Assembly: GCF_001556515.1 (NCBI RefSeq)
Contig: NZ_LSJA01000354.1
Coordinates: 1-5,310, forward strand
Source of the DNA: Caulobacter sp. CCH9-E1
Lineage (GTDB): Bacteria; Pseudomonadota; Alphaproteobacteria; Caulobacterales; Caulobacteraceae
DNA: 5,310 nucleotides
Reading direction: 5' to 3'
The notes beneath the pieces were generated by a model that searched no databases, was not told where the DNA came from, and saw only the letters and a program-made list of their open reading frames with translations. The translations under genes and the position numbers were made by a program. Below are positions 1 through 5,310 of this stretch, piece by piece. Position 1 is the first letter of the stretch. The number at the start of each line of letters is the position of its first letter.

Positions 1-51
1 GATGACCGTAATGACCTGGACGGACCGTCGACCTCGGGGTCGATGCGATGA
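1..51 (+). CDS. C-terminal end of an unidentified upstream ORF (partial)
   Basis: Frame 1 is open from the window edge and reads DDRNDLDGPSTSGSMR before a TGA at 49-51. The stop shares four bases (ATGA) with the relaxase start at 48, a common arrangement for adjacent co-translated genes. The tail is acidic, then Ser/Gly/Pro-rich, like a disordered C-terminus. In many MobF conjugation loci a type IV coupling protein (TraD/TrwB) or an accessory DNA-binding protein lies just upstream. That is inference only, because 16 codons carry no family signal. It could also be a chance open frame, since only 51 bases are visible. Confidence 0.45.
   Translation, partial: DDRNDLDGPSTSGSMR
28..47 (+). promoter_or_regulatory. 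Relaxase ribosome binding site inside a small hairpin
   Basis: The only purine-rich Shine-Dalgarno-like stretch before the relaxase is GGGG at 36-39, eight bases before the ATG at 48. It lies in a perfect inverted repeat: TCGACC at 28-33 and GGTCGA at 38-43, separated by a four-base TCGG loop. A folded RNA would partly hide the site. Ribosomes finishing the upstream ORF (stop at 49-51) would pass through and open it. The pattern fits translational coupling, but the stem is only six base pairs and no folding energy was calculated. Confidence 0.4.
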
Positions 52-3000
52 TGACGCTGTCGAAGATCGGCAGCTCCGGCGGAGCGGCCGGGTACTACGC
101 CAAGGATGACTACTACATCGAGGGGGAGGCGGGCGCGCCGAACCTGGAGTGGGGTGGCAAGGCGGCGGCCGACCTTGGCCTTGCGGGCAGGGTCAGCGCC
201 GAGGACCTGCGGTCCGTCCTGGACGGCAAGAACCCTGATCCGGATGGGCCCGCGCTCACCGTGTCGGAGAACAAGTCCTCGCATCAGCATGGCTGGGACT
301 TCACCTTCGCCGTGCCCAAGTCGGTCACGCTGCTCGTTCTCGCGGCCGAGAAGCATGACCCGGCGCTCGCCGATCGGCTGAAAGAGCACATCATGGGCGC
401 CAACCAGGCGGCCATGGGCTACCTGGAGGAGAACCATGCCATCACCCGCATGCGGGACAAGGAAGGCGGGGTCCGTGAGGTCCTGACCGGCAACCTTCTC
501 TATGGGTCGGTGATGCACGTCACCACCCGGGGCGGCGATCCACACATCCACGTCCACAACCCGATCGCCAACACCACCAAGAACCCGGAGACAGGCCAAT
601 ACGGGGCCCTGCACACCCGGCAGATGTACCGTTGGATCCAGAACACCTCCTTGGTCGCCGCGCGCGACCTGCAGGACCGGCTGATGTCGGAGGGCTTCAG
701 CATTGAGCGCAAGGGTAAGCTTGCCTGGGAGGTCGCCGGTTCGAGCGAGAAGCTGGTGGCGGAGTTCAGTTCGCGGTCTCAGGAGATCAAGGCCGCGGCA
801 GAGGGTCTGGAGGCTGAGCGCGGCGTTGAGACCACGGCCGGCCAGCGCACCATGCTGCAGAAGCAGACGCGCAAGGCCAAGGGCGAGATCGTCCGCGAGG
901 CCCTGCAGGCCGAATGGGCTGAACGCGCCGAGAAGGCCGATCCTGGCGCGATGATGCGTCAGCTGGCCGCGCGATCGGTGGAGCGCGGAAAAGACGTCAC
1001 TGAGACGGTGCTGGGGGCGATGAGCACCGGCGTTTCCCGGATCAGGCAGGTAGTCCGCGATCTACGCGGCGAAAATGAGCGGATCGACCACTACACGGTC
1101 ACGGTCCGCGATCGTGACAAGGAAGCCCAGCAGCTGGTCACCCTCGGGCTCAAGTCGGCCGAGGAACGCGAGGCAGTCTTCAGCAAGCATCTCGTCATGC
1201 AAAAGGCGCTCATGGCCTCGAGCGCGGGGATGACCTACGAGCGCCTGAAGGCCTCGTTTGATCGCTTGGTGGCCGCCGGCGCAATCAAGGACGCCGACCA
1301 GAAGGTGGTCGGGGCGGTGACCACGGAACGAACGATCCAGCGCGAGCAGGAGATCATTGGGGCCCTGGAGGCAGGCAAGGGCAAGGCGCCGGCGCTGATG
1401 TCGCGAGAGAACCTCAACAGGGCTCTGGACCCGGTCAACGTCAAGGAACGAACCGGCATGACCCTGACCGGCGGCCAGCTTGCCGGCGCGGCGATGATGC
1501 TGGGGTCCCGTGACCGCTACGCCGTCGTTGAAGGCTTCGCGGGCGTTGGCAAGTCTACGTCGCTACGGGTGACCAACGACATCGCCGAGCGAAACGGGTT
1601 CAAGCTCTATGGCATCGCCTCCCAGCACCGGTTCGCCGATGAGATCCGCAAGACCGGCGTGGTGGCGCGCACGGTTGAGTCCTTTCTGCGCGGCGCCGAG
1701 GCCAAGCTGAGCGCGGGCGGTGAGGAGGCCGCCCGGCTCAAGTCGGACTTCTCCAAGACGATCTTGATCGTCGATGAGGCCTCGACTTTAACGAACGACA
1801 CCATGCTTCGGCTCACCCGCGTGGCCGAAAGGCTCGAAATCCCCGCCGTTCGCTTCTTGGGCGATCGGGGCCAGTTAGGCGGTCCGGGGGCGGGCAATCC
1901 GTTCAAGGCGATCATCGATCGCGGCGCCGAGCGCGCGGAGATGGGCGAGATCCTGCGCCAGCGTCATGCGCCCGATCACCTGCGCGACGCTGTCCAGCAC
2001 ATGGCCCATGGCCGGTTCAAGGAAGGGTTGGCCAAGCTAGCGCCCAACATCCTCGAGGTGGGCAAGGACGGCGATAACGCCGCCGTCGCGCAGAAGGTGG
2101 TCGAAGCCTATCTCGATCAGCGTCAGGCGCGAGACACCCAGATCGTGGTCGCCACCAACGCCATGCGAGGCCTGGTGTCGGTTCAGATTCGCGAGCACCT
2201 CAAGGGCGCTGGCGAGCTAGGCGCCAGGGAGCAAGACGTCGCGCGTCTCTATGAGAAGAAGCTCACCCGCGCCGAGCACCTGGATGCGCGCAGCTACGCG
2301 CTCGGCGACAAGGTGGTCGACCACAAGGGGTTCCAGGGCGTCGGAACGCCCCGGAACATGGTCGAGACCATCATCGGCATCGACCAGGTCAACAACCTCC
2401 TCAAGGTACGCGGCGAGAAGGGCGGCGAGCGTCTGATCGACCTCAACGCCGAGGCGGACCGGAAAAGCCCCTCGTTTGCGAGTTTCACGGAGCGGGCGCA
2501 CCCGATCGCCGCCGGCGAGAAGATGGTCTGGGAAGCGCGCTTTGGCGATCGCGGCTATGAGCGGGGAGGGGCCTTCACGGTTGTGGCCGTCGACAGCCGG
2601 TCGGTGACGATCCGTCACGAGGGCGAAGGCAAGCTCGCCGGAAAGACCGAAACCCTGTCTTCACGCGACGAGGCCCTACGGTTCAGCGGCTACGGCTACG
2701 CCATGACGGCCGATCGCGCCCAGGGCGCGACATTCGACGGGGTGGTGTTCGAGCTCACCAGCAAGGTGGGCGAAGCGGCCAACATGGCGCGCCTCTATGT
2801 TCAGGCCTCGCGCCTCTCCCAGGACGCGCGGATGGTCACCGACGATCTGGCCAGGGTGTCTCAGCTCATTCTGCAACAGGACGGTCAGAAGCCCGTCGCC
2901 CTCGATCACCTGCGGGAGGCGGCGGAGGCCTTGAAGCAGGACGAGCGGGACCGCGAGCGCGACGGTCAGGCATTGGAGAAGGACCGCGATATGTCGAAGG

Positions 3001-3110
3001 ACATGGGGCGCGGCCTCGACACCACTATGTCGCGCGGGCCGGACAAACAGCGAAGCCGCGTCAAAGAGCAGCAAACGTCACTCCAGCAACAACAGGGTAT
3101 GGGGCTTTAG
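48..3110 (+). CDS. mobF: MobF-family conjugative relaxase-helicase (TrwC/TraA type)
   Basis: This protein would nick the origin of transfer, stay covalently bound to the 5' end through a tyrosine, and unwind the strand with its helicase part during conjugation. Visible motifs in order: tyrosine pairs Y16-Y17 and Y22-Y23 (catalytic candidates); GWDFTFAVPKSVTLL at 82-96, typical of the relaxase fold; the metal-binding triad H166-x-H168-x-H170; a charged helical linker, about 232-420; TTERTIQREQEII at 425-437, a common lead-in to the motor; Walker A GFAGVGKST at 496-504 (K502); Walker B ILIVDEAS at 572-579 (D576, E577); GDRGQL at 605-610; EILRQR at 634-639; TADRAQGAT at 887-895; and a final ASR at 920-922. 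Residues 950-1020 are highly charged and Q-rich. The length of 1020 fits TrwC-like proteins (TrwC is 966). ATG 48 is the first ATG after in-frame stops at 9 and 12; ATG 51 is also possible. Rare TTA codons occur at L581 and L610. The frame is intact, so the enzyme is probably functional. No oriT was identified in the 47 bases upstream. Confidence 0.96.
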   Translation: MMTLSKIGSSGGAAGYYAKDDYYIEGEAGAPNLEWGGKAAADLGLAGRVSAEDLRSVLDGKNPDPDGPALTVSENKSSHQHGWDFTFAVPKSVTLLVLAAEKHDPALADRLKEHIMGANQAAMGYLEENHAITRMRDKEGGVREVLTGNLLYGSVMHVTTRGGDPHIHVHNPIANTTKNPETGQYGALHTRQMYRWIQNTSLVAARDLQDRLMSEGFSIERKGKLAWEVAGSSEKLVAEFSSRSQEIKAAAEGLEAERGVETTAGQRTMLQKQTRKAKGEIVREALQAEWAERAEKADPGAMMRQLAARSVERGKDVTETVLGAMSTGVSRIRQVVRDLRGENERIDHYTVTVRDRDKEAQQLVTLGLKSAEEREAVFSKHLVMQKALMASSAGMTYERLKASFDRLVAAGAIKDADQKVVGAVTTERTIQREQEIIGALEAGKGKAPALMSRENLNRALDPVNVKERTGMTLTGGQLAGAAMMLGSRDRYAVVEGFAGVGKSTSLRVTNDIAERNGFKLYGIASQHRFADEIRKTGVVARTVESFLRGAEAKLSAGGEEAARLKSDFSKTILIVDEASTLTNDTMLRLTRVAERLEIPAVRFLGDRGQLGGPGAGNPFKAIIDRGAERAEMGEILRQRHAPDHLRDAVQHMAHGRFKEGLAKLAPNILEVGKDGDNAAVAQKVVEAYLDQRQARDTQIVVATNAMRGLVSVQIREHLKGAGELGAREQDVARLYEKKLTRAEHLDARSYALGDKVVDHKGFQGVGTPRNMVETIIGIDQVNNLLKVRGEKGGERLIDLNAEADRKSPSFASFTERAHPIAAGEKMVWEARFGDRGYERGGAFTVVAVDSRSVTIRHEGEGKLAGKTETLSSRDEALRFSGYGYAMTADRAQGATFDGVVFELTSKVGEAANMARLYVQASRLSQDARMVTDDLARVSQLILQQDGQKPVALDHLREAAEALKQDERDRERDGQALEKDRDMSKDMGRGLDTTMSRGPDKQRSRVKEQQTSLQQQQGMGL

Positions 3111-3218
3111 TCTTGGTCAACCATCCTTCGCAGGATTTCGCGAACCACGTTCCTCAACCGTATTTCAGCCCCTGCGCGTTAGCGTCTACGGACACTCGCT
3201 CTTCAAGGGGTACTGGTC
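3111..3218. other. Spacer between conjugation gene and envelope genes
   Basis: This 108-base stretch has no credible gene. By my count it is about 56% GC (60 of 108), and the first 70 bases are about 54%, visibly lower than the flanking genes. It contains a small inverted repeat, ATCCT at 3123-3127 and AGGAT at 3132-3136 with a four-base loop, followed by the palindrome TTCGCGAA at 3137-3144. Neither has a T-run, so I do not call a terminator. I found no -35/-10 pair good enough to call. It is the natural place for a promoter of the downstream genes or for an element boundary. Confidence 0.6.
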
Positions 3219-3221
3219 GTG
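3206..3221 (+). promoter_or_regulatory. Ribosome binding site and GTG start of the small membrane protein
   Basis: AAGGGG ending at 3210 lies eight bases before a GTG at 3219-3221. This spacing supports the GTG as the start of the 84-residue protein. Starting here also places the first hydrophobic helix about a dozen residues from the N-terminus, a normal position. Confidence 0.55.
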
Positions 3222-3473
3222 GACGCCCTCGCTCAATACGGACTTCCAACCTGGAAAGTCGCTGCCCTGTTCGCCATGACGTTCACCGTCGTGGCTGCAA
3301 GCCACGTTCACAGCGCACGCGAAGCTTGGGCTGGGATGCAGGCTACGGGGATCGAGGCGCGGTGGCGGAAGGTGCTCAGCTACCTCAAGCGCCACGAGAT
3401 CGCCTACGCCAAGCGCGTTCCGATGCTGCTGGCCTTTGTGATCGTCAGCACGATCGTCGTGACCTCGCTATAG
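3219..3473 (+). CDS. Small two-helix membrane protein of unknown function
   Basis: I do not recognise this 84-residue protein. It has two hydrophobic segments, about residues 12-30 (WKVAALFAMTFTVVAASHV) and 68-84 (VPMLLAFVIVSTIVVTSL). They are joined by a basic loop with R34, R48, R50, K51, K57, R58, K65 and R66. By the positive-inside rule the loop would be cytoplasmic, with both ends in the periplasm. The second helix runs to the very C-terminus. There are no cysteines and no catalytic motif. The gene ends 27 bases before the GT87-type glycosyltransferase on the same strand, so the two are probably co-transcribed and the protein could be a small partner or stabiliser of that membrane enzyme; this is inference from position. 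A longer overlapping frame (3113-3508) encodes an Arg-rich composition typical of a shadow, which favours this frame. Coding status is likely but not certain, given the small size and GTG start. Confidence 0.66.
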   Translation: MDALAQYGLPTWKVAALFAMTFTVVAASHVHSAREAWAGMQATGIEARWRKVLSYLKRHEIAYAKRVPMLLAFVIVSTIVVTSL

Positions 3474-3481
3474 CGCCTGCG

Positions 3482-3500
3482 GGCCGCCTCGGAGGCGGTC
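3482..3500 (+). promoter_or_regulatory. Hairpin covering the glycosyltransferase ribosome binding site
   Basis: The Shine-Dalgarno GGAGG at 3491-3495, five bases before the ATG at 3501, lies in a strong inverted repeat. CCGCCTC at 3484-3490 pairs with GAGGCGG at 3492-3498, and a G-T wobble and a G-C pair extend the stem outward to 3482 and 3500. The formal one-base loop would relax to about five bases. The start codon follows the stem directly. Read as RNA, this would block ribosome entry unless opened, for example by ribosomes finishing the small ORF at 3473. It might instead be a weak intercistronic terminator, but no T-run follows. Confidence 0.5.
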
Positions 3501-4706
3501 ATGCGTAACGCGTCGTTCCATGCACCGCCTACGCGACGCTCCGTCGTGACAGCCAGCATCATCCTGATCGCTCTCTACGCGGCCTTGATGATCGGCGGCG
3601 CCCTCAGCACCCGCAACGGCGTCATGCCGACCGGAGATCCGGCGGGCCAAGACTTCTCCAACTTCTATGCTGCTTCGCGCCTCGTTCGAGACGGTCGCGC
3701 GGCCGACGCCTATGACTTGGCAGAGTTCAACCGCGCGATCGTGGCGGATCACCCGGGCGCGACGGCCACCTATTTCTGGGCCTACCCGCCTCCCTCCAGC
3801 CTTCTCGTCGCGCCTCTGGCCTATATGCCCTACGGTCTGGCCATGACCGTTTGGACGCTCTTGGGCGTCTCAGCGTTCCTGTTCATGGCGTGGCGCCTCT
3901 TCCCCTCGCGACTGACGCTTCTCGCCGGCGCCGCCTCGCCAGCGCTCTTCTGGGACGTTTGGCATCACCAGCTCGGCGGGCTCACCGCTGCGCTGTTGGC
4001 GTTCGGCTTGTACGAATCCGCCAAGCGGCCCCTGGTGGCGGGGGCGTCAATCGGCTTGCTCGTCATCAAGCCTCACTTGGCCGTCGCCGCGCCGTTCCTT
4101 CTGGCCGCAGGGCGGCGCTGGAAACAGATCTTCGCGGCAGGCGCCACCGTGATCGGAGTTTCGGCGGTAAGCTATCTCATCTTCGGCCCGACCATGTGGG
4201 CGGCGTTCCTATCGGCCGCAGGCCGTGCTCGCGAAATCCTGGAGAGCCCAGGTCAGCTGAAAGCCCTCATGCCGTCGATCTTCGTCGCCCTGCAGCTCCT
4301 GGGTGCGCCGACCTGGCTGTGCTGGACGGCGCAAGGGGCCGCCGCAGTTGCAGCGATCATGGTTGGGATATGGGTCTGGCGAGCAACCTCGGACAGCGGC
4401 ATGCGCACCACAGCGGCGCTGGCGGCGTGCGCGCTGATCTCACCCTATACCTTCGCCTATGACAGCACGCTCACCGCCTTGGCGATCGCGGCCTACGCCG
4501 GCGCCGCGGTAAGAACACCGCCGCGACGGGCGCTCTACGGGTTCATGGTCCTCGCTTGGTTCCTACCGCTCCCAGCCGCAGCGCTTGGAACGCTCTACCG
4601 GATCCAGATCGGCTGGCTGGCGGCCGTTCTCGTCATGGTCACGGTGCTCGCCACCCTACCGAACGTCGTTGAAGGGCGTTCGCATTTGTCGGAGGCGGCA
4701 GCATGA
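3501..4706 (+). CDS. GT87/DUF2029-type integral membrane glycosyltransferase
   Basis: This 401-residue polytopic protein resembles the GT87 (DUF2029) family of GT-C fold enzymes, which transfer sugars from polyprenyl-phosphate donors to envelope glycans on the periplasmic face of the inner membrane. After a first helix (about 14-34) comes GQDFSNFYAASRLVRDG at 49-65, where D51 in the first external loop is the likely catalytic acidic residue. The pattern continues with YPPP at 95-98, PLAYMPYGLAMTVW at 105-118, HHQLGGLTAALLAFGLY at 155-171, KPHLAVAAP at 190-198 and SPYTFAYD at 314-321, all in positions expected for the family. About ten hydrophobic segments follow one another to about residue 389, and the length is normal. 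The ATG at 3501 has GGAGG five bases upstream. The stop overlaps the start of the prenyltransferase, so the two are surely one operon. Donor sugar and acceptor cannot be read from sequence; mannose and arabinose are uses known in actinobacterial relatives. Confidence 0.85.
   Translation: MRNASFHAPPTRRSVVTASIILIALYAALMIGGALSTRNGVMPTGDPAGQDFSNFYAASRLVRDGRAADAYDLAEFNRAIVADHPGATATYFWAYPPPSSLLVAPLAYMPYGLAMTVWTLLGVSAFLFMAWRLFPSRLTLLAGAASPALFWDVWHHQLGGLTAALLAFGLYESAKRPLVAGASIGLLVIKPHLAVAAPFLLAAGRRWKQIFAAGATVIGVSAVSYLIFGPTMWAAFLSAAGRAREILESPGQLKALMPSIFVALQLLGAPTWLCWTAQGAAAVAAIMVGIWVWRATSDSGMRTTAALAACALISPYTFAYDSTLTALAIAAYAGAAVRTPPRRALYGFMVLAWFLPLPAAALGTLYRIQIGWLAAVLVMVTVLATLPNVVEGRSHLSEAAA
4691..4706 (+). 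promoter_or_regulatory. Ribosome binding site and ATGA overlap setting the prenyltransferase start
   Basis: GGAGG at 4691-4695 lies seven bases before the ATG at 4703, and ATGA at 4703-4706 joins this start to the stop of the preceding glycosyltransferase. The spacing and the overlap together favour this start over the in-frame ATG at codon 15 and indicate coupled translation. A GANTC methylation motif (GACTC, 4705-4709) overlaps the start codon. Confidence 0.75.
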
Positions 4707-5310
4707 CTCTGATTGATCGCTCACAGTCTCGACCCCGCTCGGTGATGTTGGCGTGGATCAAAGCGTTGCGGCCGACCCACTGGGTCAAGAACGTTCTGGT
4801 CTTCGCGCCGCTAGTCCTCGCAGGACGCACCTCGGACGTTGCAGCCTGGGTGGGCGCGGGATTTGCCTTCATAGCGCTCTCGGCCGCCGCGAGCGCCGGC
4901 TATCTCGTCAACGATATTCGTGACCGTGAAGCCGACCGCCTTCATCCAGAGAAATGCAACAGGCCGTTCGCGGCTGGTGAACTTGAAGCGCGAAGCGGCA
5001 AGATCCTCGCCGTGGCGCTGGCGGCGTTTGGCGCTTGGCTTGCGGGAATATGGTCTCTGCCGCTGGGTCTTACGCTCGTCGTCTACATGATCGGCACGGT
5101 CGCCTACTCGACGGGTTTGAAGCGCGAACCCGTATTCGACGTGGTGGCCCTGGCGGCGCTCTACATGCTGCGACTGGCCGCCGGCGGCGTGGCCAGCGGC
5201 GCTGCGCTCAGCCAGTGGTTCCTGGCGTTTGGGGGGCTCTTCTTCCTCAGTCTAGCGCTGGCCAAGCGCCATACTGAGCTCAGGCGCCAAACCGACCAAA
5301 CAGAAACGCC
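4703..5310 (+). CDS. UbiA-superfamily prenyltransferase, DPPR-synthase-like (partial at 3' end)
   Basis: The first 202 residues of a membrane prenyltransferase are visible; the window ends before its C-terminus. LRPTHWVKNVLVFAPLVLAG at 22-41 is the typical entry of the decaprenyl-phosphate phosphoribosyltransferase-like branch. The first Asp-rich motif is NDIRDREADRLHP at 70-82 (N70, D71, D74, D78), followed by K84 and RPFAAG at 87-92. The second conserved region, YSTGLKREPVFDVVALAALY at 135-154, also matches that branch, as does LALAKRHTEL at 184-193. About six of the usual nine helices are present. Members of this branch attach phosphoribose from PRPP to a polyprenyl phosphate, the first step to polyprenyl-phosphate arabinose; other members use other substrates, so the reaction is inferred. 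Many proteobacterial relatives carry an N-terminal HAD-phosphatase domain, which this protein lacks because it begins almost directly at the membrane part. C85 sits where relatives often have Arg. Overlap with the GT87-type gene suggests a shared pathway. Confidence 0.88.
   Translation, partial: MTLIDRSQSRPRSVMLAWIKALRPTHWVKNVLVFAPLVLAGRTSDVAAWVGAGFAFIALSAAASAGYLVNDIRDREADRLHPEKCNRPFAAGELEARSGKILAVALAAFGAWLAGIWSLPLGLTLVVYMIGTVAYSTGLKREPVFDVVALAALYMLRLAAGGVASGAALSQWFLAFGGLFFLSLALAKRHTELRRQTDQTET

Noticed and set aside
1..47. Possible oriT next to the relaxase gene
   Set aside because: There are only 47 bases, and the single inverted repeat overlaps the ribosome site. No nic-like context could be recognised, so translational control is the simpler reading.
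2217..2618. A 133-codon minus-strand frame
   Set aside because: It lies wholly inside the relaxase, antisense to conserved coding sequence, and has no recognisable domain.
2676..3074. A 132-codon minus-strand frame
   Set aside because: It is antisense to the relaxase motor end and tail. The Leu/Val/His-rich composition is what the reverse of charged codons gives.
3123..3144. Inverted repeat plus TTCGCGAA palindrome after the relaxase stop, considered as a terminator
   Set aside because: The stem is only five pairs and no T-run follows, so an intrinsic terminator is not supported.
3111..3218. Possible promoter for the small membrane protein and glycan genes
   Set aside because: The lower GC makes it a plausible place, but I could not find a -35/-10 pair with proper spacing.
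3113..3508. A 131-codon + strand frame covering the spacer and the small membrane protein gene
   Set aside because: Its product is Arg-rich with no hydrophobic or domain pattern, as expected of a shadow frame in GC-rich DNA. The GTG-started frame at 3219 gives two clean membrane helices and has a ribosome site. The frame also overruns the glycosyltransferase start.
3851..4462. A 203-codon + strand frame inside the glycosyltransferase gene
   Set aside because: The product is Arg/Gly/Ala-rich without motifs, while the overlapping frame has a full GT87-type pattern. Its length comes from high GC.
4745..4747. Alternative ATG start for the prenyltransferase at codon 15
   Set aside because: It has no good ribosome site and would lose the ATGA coupling; the ATG at 4703 has GGAGG at proper spacing.
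1..5310. tRNA, rRNA, CRISPR arrays, insertion sequence ends, long direct repeats
   Set aside because: Reading through the window showed no repeat-spacer pattern, no transposase gene, no cloverleaf-like sequence and no long repeated segment.

Overview
The window looks like high-GC alphaproteobacterial DNA. GC-ending codons dominate, all genes are on the + strand, and CcrM-type GANTC sites are scarce: I counted four in 5310 bases, against roughly sixteen expected from base composition. Caulobacterales or a related group is my best guess. That rests on general style, not on a diagnostic marker.

Layout: (1) Positions 1-51 hold the last 16 codons of an unidentified upstream ORF, whose stop overlaps the next start as ATGA. 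(2) Positions 48-3110 encode a complete 1020-residue MobF (TrwC/TraA-type) conjugative relaxase-helicase. It has paired tyrosines, an HxHxH metal triad, and Walker A and Walker B motifs, followed by a charged, Q-rich tail. (3) Positions 3111-3218 are a 108-base spacer of about 56% GC with no recognisable gene, and mark a change of functional theme. (4) Positions 3219-3473 encode a small two-helix membrane protein from a GTG start (unknown function). (5) Positions 3501-4706 encode a GT87/DUF2029-type integral membrane glycosyltransferase. (6) From 4703 to the window end runs the 5' part of a UbiA-superfamily prenyltransferase, most like decaprenyl-phosphate phosphoribosyltransferase (DPPR synthase). 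Its start overlaps the glycosyltransferase stop as ATGA.

How the genes fit together: the first part is conjugation machinery, which suggests a plasmid or an integrative and conjugative element. The last two genes form a tightly coupled envelope-glycan unit. A DPPR-synthase-like enzyme would put a phosphopentose on a polyprenyl phosphate, and a GT87-type transferase would use a polyprenyl-phosphate sugar on the periplasmic side. Whether this unit is cargo of the mobile element or chromosomal flank beyond its end cannot be settled from this window. The most unusual signals are this junction, two short hairpins that cover the ribosome binding sites of the relaxase and of the glycosyltransferase, and variant residues in the relaxase helicase motifs. 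I saw no tRNA, rRNA, CRISPR array, insertion sequence or convincing terminator.
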